From assembly GCA_002007745.1 (NCBI GenBank), contig CP019882.1, forward strand, positions 248,001-312,000: DNA of 64,000 nt, given 5' to 3'. Of this stretch, positions 9,567 to 19,306 are shown piece by piece. Below the pieces are notes generated by a model, which did no database searches, was not told the DNA's origin, and was given only the letters and a program-made list of their open reading frames with translations. Every line of letters begins with the position of its first letter. Position 1 is the stretch's first letter. A program made the position numbers and the translations under genes. The DNA is from Mycolicibacterium litorale. GTDB taxonomy: Bacteria > Actinomycetota > Actinomycetes > Mycobacteriales > Mycobacteriaceae.

Positions 9567-10067
9567 CTAATTTCCGCCCGCCATGCGCTGGGCGCGCATC
9601 TTGGCGAACCGGTCGGAGAGCCGGCGCATCCGGATCATCAGCGACGCCGGCGGGCTGATCGAGCCGTCCAGGTAGGTGGTCAGGTCGGCCGGTTCCACCC
9701 CGATGCGCGAGGCGAACTCCTGCTCGCCAAGACCGGAGCGGTCCAGCAGCAACCGCACATGGCGGGCCGCCTCGGCGCGTTCATTGGCCTCGAGATGGTT
9801 GCGGGCGCGGACCAGCACCTCCGAGAGCGCCTTGGAGATGCCGTACGGCTGGGAGTGCTCGAGCACCTCTTCGACCTGCCGGGCGGTGCGGCCGAACGGA
9901 TCGCGCTTGATGGCGACAACGATGCGCTGCCAGATGGTGATGTCGCCGGTTTCCAGCGCCGCCCGGATCGAAGCGGTGGGCCAGAATTCGACGGGGCGAC
10001 TGTCGTTGAACGTCTGGGCCCCTGGTACGGGTACGGCGTCGCGACGTGGGTCCGCTGCCAACGTCAC
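9567..10067 (-). CDS. Rv0201c-like helix-turn-helix protein
   Basis: A conserved mycobacterial protein of 166 residues. The C-terminal part (about 105-150) reads like an XRE-type helix-turn-helix, with LGEQEFASRIGVEPADLTTYL then SISPPASLMIRM. The N-terminal half is helical with no recognised domain. GTG 10067 has GGAGGA upstream and overlaps the mmpL11 stop in a GTGA, so it is translationally coupled to mmpL11. The position equals Rv0201c. A regulator or DNA-binding role is inference only. Confidence 0.75.
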   Translation of the reverse strand: MTLAADPRRDAVPVPGAQTFNDSRPVEFWPTASIRAALETGDITIWQRIVVAIKRDPFGRTARQVEEVLEHSQPYGISKALSEVLVRARNHLEANERAEAARHVRLLLDRSGLGEQEFASRIGVEPADLTTYLDGSISPPASLMIRMRRLSDRFAKMRAQRMAGGN

Positions 10068-13011
10068 CTCGCCTCCTCCAGGATCGCCACCGCCACCGCT
10101 AGGCAACGCTGCCTGATCCTCTCCCAGTCGGCTGCTCCACCCGGTCCGGTCCACCGCTCGTCGTCCACGACGATGTCGGACGGGTCGGGATCGGCGAGCC
10201 TGCGCACCAGCTGGGTTGCCACCCATTGTCGCTTAGACTGCTCAGAACAGTAATACCGGTCCATCCCGGCGAGTACCACCGCAGCGGCTTCGGTATCCAT
10301 CACATCGACCAACTCGGCGAACTCGGCGTAGTCGGATCGGCTGTTCCGGCACATGATCAGGTAGGCCTGCATGCGCAGCGTCTCGGCGCAGGTCGGTATC
10401 TGCAGCCGGTCACCGGTGGGCAACTGCACGTGGGTGGTCTCCACCGGGCTGCGCCGCTCGACGCCGCCGTGCACGGTGTCGGCGCCGGTCTCCAGTGCGT
10501 CCAAGGCGATCGACAGCCGGCCGCGCCACATCGTCACCGGGTGGACCGGTCGCGGCGCCGTCCTGGCGCTGCGGTAGGCACGGATCAGTCGGCGTTCGAT
10601 GGTCTGGGTGTTGCCACCGGCCGGGATCCGCTGCGGTCCGTGGGCGCTGGCGTCGTCGCTGCCCTTGACCTTGCCGGTCAGCTCGCCGCAGCCGCTGAAG
10701 GCCAGCGGGTCGGCCACGCTGATCGCGTCGGGGGCCAGGCTCTTGAGCCGGGCGGCGCCCTTGACCACCATGCGCAGGTCGGCGGTCGGTGGCACCAGGG
10801 CGGAGATGTCGTCGGGGATGACCACGAGGTCGCCGAGGTCGACCTTCGGCAGCGGCTTCTCGAAGTCGACGGACGGCAGGATGCGGGCCAACCAGGCCGG
10901 CAGCCACCAGTTCCACTGGTCGAACATCGCCATCAACGCCGGCACCAGCACCAGCCGCACCACGGTGGCGTCGACCGCGATCGCCACCGCGCACGCCACA
11001 CCCAGCTCGGCGACCAGCGGCATACCGGCGAACGCGAACCCGGTGAACACCGCGATCATGATCAGCGCGGCGCTGGTGATGGTGCGCGCACTGGTGGCCA
11101 CCCCATAGGCGACCGCGTCCCGGGTGTCGCCGGCCTGCAGGTAGCGCTCCCGGATGCGGGTGAGCAGGAAGATCTCGTAGTCCATCGACAGACCGAATGT
11201 CATCGCCAGCACGAGCGGGGGATGGTGCTGTCGATCGAGGAGATCGGCTCGAATCCGAGCCCCTCCAACCACCCCCACTGGAAGACCATCACCAGGCTGC
11301 CATAGGCCGCCGCGACGGACAGCACGGTCATCAGCACGCCCTTGAGCGCGAGGAACACCGACCGCACCGAGATCAGCAGCATCACGAACGCGATCAACGC
11401 GACGAACACGAACACCAGCGGCTGGGTGTGCGACACCCGGTCGTCGAAGTCCTTGATCAAGGCGGTGGGCCCGCCGACGTCGACCTGAGCGCCTGCGGCG
11501 GCCGGCAGCCCGGGCAGGTGCGCGCGCATCCAGTCGATGGTGGTGCGGGCGCCGATGTCTTCGGGGTCCACCGAGAGCACAGCGGAGATCAGCGCGCTGT
11601 TGTTGTCGTTGCCGAACGCCGGCGTGGACACCGAGACGATGTTGGGCGCTTTGGCCATCTCGGTGCTGATCGCCTCCAGGGCCGGCGCGTTCTTCGGATC
11701 CGATGCACCGCCGCCCGGGAAGGTGACCAGTACCCGAACCGGGCCGAGTGCACCCGGGCCGAGCGCCTCAGCCGCGGCGGCCACCCCGCCCCGGATCTCG
11801 TGGGAGGACGGGAACTGCCGCTGCATGCTGTTGCCCAACACCATCGAGAACGCGGGCGCGGCCATCAGCAGCAGCACCACCGTCGCACCCAGCGCCGACA
11901 GCCACGGCCGGCGCATGACCTCGCCGACCCAGCGGGTCCAGAACCGGGACTGGGTGGCCTCCGCACGCCGGGACCACTGCAGCAACGGCGAGCGTTTGGC
12001 CACCGGCCGCCCGAACTTGGCGAGCACGGCCGGGGTCAGCGTGGTCGACGTCAGCACCGCGATGGCCACCGCCAGGATGGCGCCGGTGGCCATCGAACGC
12101 AGGACCGGGGTGTTGATCAGGTAGATACCGGTCAGCGAGGCGATCACGGTCAGGCCCGACAGCAGCACCGCCAGGCCGGAGGTGGCCATCGCCGCGTCCG
12201 CCGCCTGCTGGGGGTCGCGGCCCGCCCGTAGCTCCTCGCGGAACCGCATCAGGATGAACAACGAATAGTCGACGGCCAGCGCGATACCGAACATCGACAC
12301 CGTGGAGGTGACGAACACCGACATGGTGGTGAACATCGACAGCAGATAGACCACGCCCATCGTCACCACGACGGTGCACAGTCCCAGCACCAGCGGGACG
12401 GCGGCCGCGGCCAGCGAGCCGAACACCGCGAGCAGCACGATCAGGACGATCGGCAGGTTCCACTGTTCCGCTTCGGCGATGTCGTGCTTGGTGCTGGTCT
12501 GCGCCGCCGCGCCGAGCGCGCCCTGACCGATGACGTACAGCCGCACCCGGCCGTTCTCGATCTGCCCGGGTTGGTCACCGGTCACGCCGATCTTCTGCCG
12601 CAACTGGCGGGCCACGTCGACGGCGCCGGTGTTGTTGAAATCCAGCCGCAGCGAGACCACATACGGCCGGTCCGGGGCGGGGGCCGGCTGGACTGTGTCG
12701 GGCACCACGACGACGCTGGGTACCTGCTTGGCCGCCTGCTCCAACTGGGCGACGGCGGTGTTCATGTCCTCGTAGCTGGCGTCGGCGCGCGGCGCGGCAA
12801 CCAGGGCCAGTGGCGAGGCGCCCTGTTCGGGGAAGTGGTCTTCCAGTTGGTACTGCACATGCAGCGACTGGGAACCGGCGACGTCGAAGCCACCACCGGT
12901 GAGGTGGTTGGACTGGGTCAGCGCCAGATACACGGCCGGCACCAGCGCCAGCAACCAGCCGGAGAAGACCAGCCAGCGGTATCTGCGCAGGTTGCCGCTC
13001 AGGCGCATCAT
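10064..13011 (-). pseudogene. mmpL11: RND transporter MmpL11, frameshifted
   Basis: An inner-membrane RND lipid transporter of about 980 residues, known to export envelope lipids (monomeromycolyl diacylglycerol, mycolate wax ester) and proposed to take part in heme uptake. The 5' frame from ATG 13011 covers the first eight or so helices and both periplasmic domains, then stops after SSIDSTIP. The next frame resumes with PLVLAMTFGLSMDYEIFLLTRIRE, including the Asp-Tyr proton-relay pair. Adding one base to the GGGGG at 11217-11221 (CCCCC in the gene) restores a continuous protein. A tandem ATG lies at 13011/13008. Loss of one base in a homopolymer suggests sequencing error rather than decay. 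Confidence 0.85.
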
Positions 13012-13273
13012 GAACTGCTGGATGGCGATCTCCCCGCATTCTCCCCGAATTGCGTGGCTGCGAGCGTACCGCAACTAGCTGTGCGCCGACCCGCCGTGAT
13101 CGGCGTATTAGCTGGATCGAGACCTGCTGATCAGCCCGCCGTTACCGATGCTCAACTGGCGAACCGGATGTTGCCGATGGCAGGATGACGGCTGACCATG
13201 TACCGGGTCGGGGACCGGGCCGGCCGTAGCGATGCTGCGGCTCGGCTTGTCGGCAGCGAACCGGAGGACCGCC

Positions 13274-13801
13274 ATGTCTGCGACCATCATCTCGACGATC
13301 GCCGGCGGCCGCCGCGGCTTGGCCGCTGTGCTTGCCGCCACCGCGGCCGGGGGTGCCGCCGCCGCGCTGGTGCTGACGCCCTCCCCGGCGGTCGCCGCGC
13401 CGGACCCGTGCGCGGCCAGCCAGATCGCCAAGACCATTGGTTCGGTCGCCACCAACACCGGCACCTATCTCGACGCGCACCCGCAGACCAACCAGGCGTT
13501 GACGACGATCTCTCAGCAGCAGGCCGGTCCGCAAACGGTGGTCGCATTGAAGAGCTACTTCGACGCCAATCCACAAGCCGCCAAAGATCTGCAGGCCATC
13601 CAGTCGCCGCTGACAGCTCTGTCGACCCAGTGCAAGTTGCCGGTCAGCCTGCCGCAGTTGCTGGGCTTGCTGCAGTCCGCTCAGTCCGGCGCCGCGGCCG
13701 GCGCACTGCCGGGCATGGCGGCCGCCCAACAGGTCGCCGGCACCCAGATCCCGATGGGCAGTGGCCCGCTGCCGGGCCCGGCCACCTACAGCACCCGCTG
13801 A
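13274..13801 (+). CDS. Secreted heme-binding protein, Rv0203-like
   Basis: A hemophore-family protein of 175 residues with an N-terminal signal sequence ending near AVAAPDP. The mature domain has the family pattern DPCAASQIAKT, then TYLDAHPQTNQ, YFDANPQAAKDL and a second Cys at QCKLP, which would form a disulphide. From memory, Rv0203 binds heme through a Tyr and His residues. The Tyr-x-x-x-His of YLDAHP is kept, but the position I recall as a second His is a Tyr here (LKSYFDANP). The start is ATG 13274 with GGAGGA upstream. It lies next to mmpL11 as in M. tuberculosis, where it is thought to hand heme to MmpL3/MmpL11. Confidence 0.82.
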   Translation: MSATIISTIAGGRRGLAAVLAATAAGGAAAALVLTPSPAVAAPDPCAASQIAKTIGSVATNTGTYLDAHPQTNQALTTISQQQAGPQTVVALKSYFDANPQAAKDLQAIQSPLTALSTQCKLPVSLPQLLGLLQSAQSGAAAGALPGMAAAQQVAGTQIPMGSGPLPGPATYSTR

Positions 13802-13968
13802 TCTGGCACTGCTCGGGCGACCCCTGCGGTGGCCTGACCAGCTGATTCGGAACATTCTTACGATTCGTTAAGCTCAAGGCGCGAAAGTCGGCAGCAATTC
13901 TGCTTAGCTTTCCTGTGTCAGTAATGGTTACTGACCTGGCTTCTCCCCAACGCTTAAGGAGTCCGAGC

Positions 13969-14337
13969 ATGTTGGTTAATGCCCGTCTGGCCCGTCGCGT
14001 GGTCGTCGGAGTGATCGGCACGGGCGCTGTCGCCGGCGCGATTCTGGGCGCGGCCCCGTCCGCGCTGGCCGATCCGCCGCCGAACTGCACCGCTGCCGAC
14101 CTCGCCGGGGTGGCTGCAGGTGTGTCCGCGGCGACGTCGGCGTACCTCTTCACGCACCCGGACGTCAACGCGTTCTTCACCGGTCTCGAAGGTGCCCCGC
14201 GCGACACCATCCGCACCGAGGTGAAGCAGTACCTGGACTACAACCCGTCGGTGAAGGCTGACCTGCAGGGCATCCGGCAGCCGCTGGTCGACCTGAAGAA
14301 CCGCTGCGGCGGTAGCCCCGATCTGCCGCCGTCCTAA
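13969..14337 (+). CDS. Hemophore-related secreted protein
   Basis: A small exported protein of 122 residues, with a signal peptide (residues 1-33, ALADPPP) and a mature helical domain. NCTAADLAG, AYLFTHPDVN, KQYLDYNPSVKADL and a C-terminal Cys (KNRCGG) mirror the neighbouring Rv0203-like protein. It is a diverged paralogue in tandem, keeping the Tyr-to-His spacing of YLFTHP. ATG 13969 has a strong AAGGAG 7 bases upstream. The response-regulator gene begins 6 bp after its stop. Heme binding is inferred from family resemblance. Confidence 0.78.
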   Translation: MLVNARLARRVVVGVIGTGAVAGAILGAAPSALADPPPNCTAADLAGVAAGVSAATSAYLFTHPDVNAFFTGLEGAPRDTIRTEVKQYLDYNPSVKADLQGIRQPLVDLKNRCGGSPDLPPS

Positions 14338-14343
14338 GCCCCG

Positions 14344-15063
14344 GTGCGGGTAGGACAGCAGCCCGCGCAGGAAGGCGCAGGCCGCACCGTCCTGATGGTC
14401 GATGACGACCCGGACGTTCGGACTTCGGTCGCACGTGGATTGCGGCACTCGGGGTTCGACGTTCGGGTCGCGGCGACCGGCAAGGAGGCCCTGCGGCTGT
14501 TGGCGAGCGAGAACCACGACGCTCTCGTCCTCGACGTTCAGATGCCCGAGCTCGACGGTGTGGCGGTGGTGACCGCCCTGCGCGCATTGGGCAATGAGAT
14601 TCCGATCTGTGTGCTCTCGGCACGCGATACGGTCAACGACCGGATCGCGGGTCTGGAGGCGGGCGCCGACGACTATCTGACCAAGCCGTTCGACCTGGGC
14701 GAATTGGTGGCGCGCCTGCATGCGCTGCTGCGCCGGGCCGCGCATTCGCAGGAAGGCTCCGACGCGGTCAGCATCGGGCCGCTCACCATCGACACCGCGC
14801 GCCGGCTGGTGTTCGTCAACGGTGACCGCGTCGAGCTGACCAAGCGGGAGTTCGACCTGCTCGCGGTGTTGGCCGAGAACTCCGGTGTGGTGCTGTCCCG
14901 GCAACGCCTGCTCGAGTTGGTGTGGGGCTACGACTTCGAGGTCGACACCAATGTCGCCGACGTGTTCGTCAGCTACCTGCGGCGCAAGCTGGAGCGGGAG
15001 GGCGTGCCCCGGGTGATCCACACGGTGCGCGGCATCGGGTACGTGTTGCGGACGGAGCCGTGA
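14344..15063 (+). CDS. OmpR-family response regulator (PrrA-like)
   Basis: A two-component response regulator of 239 residues. The receiver domain (about 14-127) has the acidic pocket DDD at 20-22, the phospho-acceptor Asp64 and Lys114. The C-terminal winged helix (about 140-237) has the OmpR pattern [17 protein letters not shown] and [11 protein letters not shown]. It is very similar in my recollection to mycobacterial PrrA, but this locus beside mmpL3 is not the M. tuberculosis prrA locus, so I treat it as a paralogue. GTG 14344 lacks a clear ribosome site and may be read by coupling from the hemophore gene. Confidence 0.88.
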   Translation: MRVGQQPAQEGAGRTVLMVDDDPDVRTSVARGLRHSGFDVRVAATGKEALRLLASENHDALVLDVQMPELDGVAVVTALRALGNEIPICVLSARDTVNDRIAGLEAGADDYLTKPFDLGELVARLHALLRRAAHSQEGSDAVSIGPLTIDTARRLVFVNGDRVELTKREFDLLAVLAENSGVVLSRQRLLELVWGYDFEVDTNVADVFVSYLRRKLEREGVPRVIHTVRGIGYVLRTEP

Positions 15064-15070
15064 GCCGGTC

Positions 15071-16417
15071 GTGAGATGGCCGGGCCGGAGCCTCTCGTTG
15101 CGCGTCCGGGTCGCCGTGGCAGCTGCACTGGCGGCTGCCATCGTCGTCGCGCTGCTGGCGGGGTTGACCTCGATCGTGCTGGCCAACAACGACGACGCGC
15201 AGCTGGATCGGCGGCTGGACTCCATCGTCGACGCCAGCATGTTCCCCGAGCAGCTGCAAGACCCCAGTCGCGTGTTGACCACCGGGCGGTCGCGGACCAC
15301 CGGGCAGGTGGTCTTTCAGCGCGGTTTTCAGCTGCCGCCACTACCGCCGGGCACCGACACCGTGACCGTCAACGGTCGCGACTACCGAGTGCGCACGGTG
15401 CTGGTCGACCAGTCGGGCGGCATCCTGGTGTCCATCGGTATCCGCGCCGACAGCATTCTGCTCAGCCGGGCGCGAATTCCGCTGTACGTGCTCATCGTCT
15501 GTCTTGCCGTGATGGTGGCGGCCGGTCTGGGGTGGATCCTCGCCGGGCCGGCCATCCGGCCGCTGCTCCGGCTCACCGAGCAGACCCGGCGCCTCGGCAC
15601 CCGCAGTGACCAGATGGAACCGGTGCATGGGGCGCGCGAAGCCGAGGACCTCTCCGAGGCGATGGCGCAGATGCTGCGCCGCCTCGCCGACGCCCAGGCC
15701 GCGACCACGAATTCCTTGCAGGCCGCGCAGGATTTCGCGGCCAACGCCGCCCATGAACTGCGCACCCCGTTGACCGCGATGCGGGCCGATCTGGACACCC
15801 TGCGCATCCATGATCTGCCCGCCGACGAGCGTGCCGAGGTGGTCGCCGACCTGTCGCGGGCGCAGCGCCGGGTTGAGGCCACCATCACCGCGCTGGGCCA
15901 GCTGGCGTCTGGACAGCTGGCGCGTGCCGAGGACCGGGAGCCGATCGACGTGGCCGAAATGCTCGACCGGGTGGCCCGGGAGAACATGCGGTCCGGCTCT
16001 GTCGACATCATCGTCGAGGCCGACGAGCCGGGCACGGTGTGGGGTTGGCCGGCGGGGCTGCGGCTGGCGGTGGACAACCTGGTGCGCAACGCGATCACCC
16101 ACGGCGCGGCCACCCGCATCGTGCTGACCGCGCGACGGCGCGAGCCGCAGCTGAGCATCACCGTCGACGACAACGGCCGTGGACTCCCGGCCGAGGAGCA
16201 TCGAAAAGTGTTGGGGCGCTTTGCCCGTGGCAGTACGGCGACCCCGGGTGGATCAGGGTTGGGGCTGGCGTTGGTGGCTCAGCAAGCCGCTCTGCACGGC
16301 GGTGACATCGAATTGTCCGACGGGCCGCTCGGCGGGTTGCGCGCCATCCTCACGGTGTCGACGTCGCCGGAGCCGGCCGGCAACGGGATGTCCAACGGGA
16401 TCTCTCAGCACCCTTAG
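15071..16417 (+). CDS. Sensor histidine kinase (PrrB-like)
   Basis: A membrane sensor kinase of 448 residues. One helix is at about 15-38, followed by an extracytoplasmic loop to about 135, a second helix at about 137-158 and a HAMP linker. The H-box AAHELRTPLTAMRAD has phospho-acceptor His228, followed by an N-box around DNLVRNAITHG and ATP-lid motifs DDNGRGLP and GSGLGLALV. GTG 15071 begins 7 bp after the regulator stop, so the pair forms an operon. The signal is unknown; the setting between hemophore and mmpL genes suggests an envelope or heme cue, which is inference. Confidence 0.88.
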   Translation: MRWPGRSLSLRVRVAVAAALAAAIVVALLAGLTSIVLANNDDAQLDRRLDSIVDASMFPEQLQDPSRVLTTGRSRTTGQVVFQRGFQLPPLPPGTDTVTVNGRDYRVRTVLVDQSGGILVSIGIRADSILLSRARIPLYVLIVCLAVMVAAGLGWILAGPAIRPLLRLTEQTRRLGTRSDQMEPVHGAREAEDLSEAMAQMLRRLADAQAATTNSLQAAQDFAANAAHELRTPLTAMRADLDTLRIHDLPADERAEVVADLSRAQRRVEATITALGQLASGQLARAEDREPIDVAEMLDRVARENMRSGSVDIIVEADEPGTVWGWPAGLRLAVDNLVRNAITHGAATRIVLTARRREPQLSITVDDNGRGLPAEEHRKVLGRFARGSTATPGGSGLGLALVAQQAALHGGDIELSDGPLGGLRAILTVSTSPEPAGNGMSNGISQHP

Positions 16418-16803
16418 CGGGCGCGGTTGCCGACCACCCTGGCGATCGCCCGCCAGCCGAGCAGCAGCAGCGCGGTCACCAGCGACGCCACCACGACGAA
16501 GCTGACCGCCACCCCCTGCGAGCTCGCCTTGCGCAACAACATCCCGACGACGACGGTGGCCACCCACACCGTGACGCCGGTCGGGGCCAGTGCGGTGGGG
16601 TTACGCCACCCTCGCGAGATCAGCCACCCGAGCAGCGTGCCGGACAGGAATGGCCACGCGGTGGTGGCGATGCCCTCCAACGTCACGCCCTCGGCGTGGC
16701 TGCGGCGCCCGATCGCGCAGAACACCACGACGCAGACGATGTCGCCGGCCAGTGCCAGGGCCAGCGACCGGGACGAGGGCCGGGTGTCGGTGCGAACTGC
16801 CAT
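16414..16803 (-). CDS. DUF3054 membrane protein
   Basis: A polytopic membrane protein of 129 residues with four hydrophobic helices and the DUF3054 pattern (ALAGDIVCVVVFCAIGRRSHAEG near the start, AWPFLSGTLLGWL in the middle). Function is unknown for the family. I chose ATG 16803 over an in-frame TTG at 16815. The gene overlaps the convergent kinase stop by a few bases and lies downstream of the Rv0204c-like gene on the same strand. Confidence 0.75.
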   Translation of the reverse strand: MAVRTDTRPSSRSLALALAGDIVCVVVFCAIGRRSHAEGVTLEGIATTAWPFLSGTLLGWLISRGWRNPTALAPTGVTVWVATVVVGMLLRKASSQGVAVSFVVVASLVTALLLLGWRAIARVVGNRAR

Positions 16804-16826
16804 GCTCGGATCCAATCACAGCGATG

Positions 16827-18008
16827 TCAGGTCCGGCCGTCGTCCTCCGGCGCGGGGCACGGTGGTGGCACCGGTCCCTGTAGCGCCGTGTCGGCGGGAT
16901 CGTCGGCCGCCGCACCGCCGCCGGGACACGTCTCGGCGCCGGCCAGCTCCTCGACAACGGCGTCCGGGTCGAGCGCACCCTCGGTGCGGAACATGAAGAA
17001 GAACACCACCCAGCCGATCGCCGAGATGAAGATCCAGCTGACCAGCCGGTAGATCAGCATCGCCGAGATCGCGTCGGGCAGCGTCATCCCGCTGGACACC
17101 AGACCGGGAACCAGCACCGCCTCCACGACCAGTAGCCCGCCGGGCATCAGCGGGATCGAGCCGACGGCGCGGGCAGCCGCGTAGGCGACGGTCAGGCCGG
17201 CCAGTGATGGCTTGCCGCCGGCGGCGTAGGCGGCGAAGGCCAGGCACGCCACGTCCATCACCCAGTTGAAGAGCGACCAGCTGAACGCCACCGCGAGTTC
17301 GCGCCGGTTCAGGCTGACCGATTCCAACTGGGTGAGCGTCTCGCGCCACTTGCGCAGGCCGGTCTCGGCCGGCTTGCCGCGGGCGGAGTTGACCCAGCCC
17401 AAGACCTTGGCGCCGATGCCGTCGATCAGCTCGGGGCGGGTGGCCACCGCCTGGGCGAGCAGCAGCAGGGCGACGAACCCGCCGAGAGTGAACAACAGCG
17501 AGAAGGGATTGTTCTTGGCGCCCAACAGGAACGCGCCGCCCAGCCCGAGCAGTGCGAGTCCGACGATCTGCAGCGCCCCCGACATCACCAACTGCCAGGA
17601 CGCGACCACCGGCGAGGCGCCCCAGCTGCGTTGCTGCCGATAGACGAAGGTGGCCGACAGCACCGGGCCGCCCGGCATCGTGGTGCTCAGTGCGTTACCG
17701 GCGTAGAACGCGGCCTCGGAGCGCCATTGGTGCACCACCACCCCGGCCGAGCGCAGCAGTGTGCGCTGGATCTGGGCGAAGCTGTGCATCGACAGCATGG
17801 CCGCGGCGACCGCCGCCAGCACCCACCACGCGTTGGCCGTGACCAGACTCATCCAGGCTTTGGCCAGCTGATCCCAGACCAGGGCGGCCTCGACCGTCAG
17901 CACGATCACCGCAACGCCGAGCAGCGCCCAGCGGACCCACCAGTACTTCCCGCGGGCCGGGGGGCCGTGTTCCGCGCGGGCGGTGTCTACCGGCGCGTCG
18001 TAGGACAC
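16827..18008 (-). CDS. Rv0204c-like YbhN/LPG-synthase-TM family protein
   Basis: An integral membrane protein of 393 residues with about eight helices, matching the lysylphosphatidylglycerol synthase transmembrane (UPF0104/YbhN) family. Family-type segments include [22 protein letters not shown] and [18 protein letters not shown]. The C-terminal tail is Pro-rich and cytoplasmic. No lysyltransferase domain is fused, so it is not a lipid aminoacylase by itself. Start GTG 18008. Gene order equals Rv0204c beside Rv0205. A role in lipid flipping is speculative. Confidence 0.82.
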   Translation of the reverse strand: MSYDAPVDTARAEHGPPARGKYWWVRWALLGVAVIVLTVEAALVWDQLAKAWMSLVTANAWWVLAAVAAAMLSMHSFAQIQRTLLRSAGVVVHQWRSEAAFYAGNALSTTMPGGPVLSATFVYRQQRSWGASPVVASWQLVMSGALQIVGLALLGLGGAFLLGAKNNPFSLLFTLGGFVALLLLAQAVATRPELIDGIGAKVLGWVNSARGKPAETGLRKWRETLTQLESVSLNRRELAVAFSWSLFNWVMDVACLAFAAYAAGGKPSLAGLTVAYAAARAVGSIPLMPGGLLVVEAVLVPGLVSSGMTLPDAISAMLIYRLVSWIFISAIGWVVFFFMFRTEGALDPDAVVEELAGAETCPGGGAAADDPADTALQGPVPPPCPAPEDDGRT

Positions 18009-18087
18009 GCAGATCAGGGTAACGGTGCGAGCTGGTGTCGACGGTGTCCGCCGCGGGATGTCGGTGGTCGACGGCTACGCTTGCCGC

Positions 18088-19248
18088 ATGCCGACGACCC
18101 GGGTTTCGGATGACGATTCGGTAGATCCCATGGTCCGCAAGGCCGCGGCGTGGTCCTGGCGCCTGCTGGTGATCGCGGCGGCCATCGTGACGCTGTTGTG
18201 GATAGTTCGCCGACTGGAAGTCATCGTGGTGCCGGTGGCGCTGGCCACCATGCTGGCCGCGCTGATGTTGCCCGCCGTCGACTGGCTCGACCGGCGCGGC
18301 GCCCCCCGCGGTGGCGCGGTGGCCCTGGTGCTCCTCGCCGGGTTCGGAATATTCGGCGGGATCCTGACTTTCGTTGTGAGCCAGTTCGTTTCGGGCCTAC
18401 CCGGGCTGGTCGAACAGGTCACGCACAGTATCGACAGCATGCGCCGCTGGCTCATCGAGGGGCCCGCCCACCTGAGCCGTGAACAGATCGACAATGCCGG
18501 AAACACCGCCATCAAGGCGTTGCGCGACAACCAGGAGAAGCTGACCACCGGTGCGCTGTCCACCGCGGCGACGCTGACCGAGATCGTCACCGGTGCCCTG
18601 CTGGTGTTGTTCACGCTGATCTTCCTGCTGCACGGCGGACGCAACATCTACGCCTTCGTCACCAAGATCGTGCCGACGCAGACCCGGGAACGGGTGCGCG
18701 AGGCCGGCCGCGCCGGATTCGGCTCGCTGATCGGGTACGTCCGGGCCACCTTCCTGGTGGCCTTGGTCGACGCGGTCGGCATCGGCACCGGTCTGGCGAT
18801 CATGGGCATCCCGCTGGCGCTGCCCCTGGCGTCGCTGGTCTTCCTCGGCGCCTTCATTCCGCTGGTCGGAGCCGTGGTCAGCGGATTCCTGGCCGTCGTG
18901 GTGGCCCTGCTGGCGAAGGGTTTCGTCTACGCGCTGATCACCCTCGGTCTGATCATCGCCGTGCAACAGCTGGAAGCTCACATCCTGCAGCCGCTGGTGA
19001 TGGGCCGCGCGGTGTCGATCCATCCGTTGGCGATCGTGCTGGCCATCTCGGCCGGCGCGGTGCTCGCCGGGATCGTGGGGGCGCTGCTGGCGGTGCCGTT
19101 GGTGGCCTTCCTCAACAGCGCCATCCGGGTCTTGGTGGCCGACAACCCCGCTGAGGAGGCCGCCGAACTCGAGGACCGCGACGACGGCATCGTCATCGAA
19201 GCCAAACCCGACATTGTGCCGTCGAAGGGCGACGACCAGCTCGAGTGA
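18088..19248 (+). CDS. AI-2E family transporter, Rv0205-like
   Basis: A membrane protein of 386 residues in the AI-2E (PerM/TqsA) family, with eight predicted helices. The family core is visible at [17 protein letters not shown] and [21 protein letters not shown]. The C-terminal tail is acidic. Several in-frame starts exist (GTG 18025, ATG 18058, ATG 18088); I chose ATG 18088 because family similarity begins close to it, but none has a strong ribosome site. Orthologous position to Rv0205. Actual substrate unknown; few family members truly export autoinducer-2. It converges on mmpL3. Confidence 0.82.
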   Translation: MPTTRVSDDDSVDPMVRKAAAWSWRLLVIAAAIVTLLWIVRRLEVIVVPVALATMLAALMLPAVDWLDRRGAPRGGAVALVLLAGFGIFGGILTFVVSQFVSGLPGLVEQVTHSIDSMRRWLIEGPAHLSREQIDNAGNTAIKALRDNQEKLTTGALSTAATLTEIVTGALLVLFTLIFLLHGGRNIYAFVTKIVPTQTRERVREAGRAGFGSLIGYVRATFLVALVDAVGIGTGLAIMGIPLALPLASLVFLGAFIPLVGAVVSGFLAVVVALLAKGFVYALITLGLIIAVQQLEAHILQPLVMGRAVSIHPLAIVLAISAGAVLAGIVGALLAVPLVAFLNSAIRVLVADNPAEEAAELEDRDDGIVIEAKPDIVPSKGDDQLE

Positions 19249-19306
19249 CTCGAGTGACCGGCCCCGGCCGCGCGGCTGTTCGTGCGGGTGGACTGAGCGT
19301 GACGGG

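Noticed and set aside
13126..13135. Palindrome GCTGATCAGC between mmpL11 and the hemophore gene
   Set aside because: A 10-bp palindrome is expected by chance in such a window and its position relative to promoters is unclear.
19228..19255. Tandem CTCGAGTGA at the end of the AI-2E gene
   Set aside because: Only two short copies overlapping a stop codon, with no sign of further structure.
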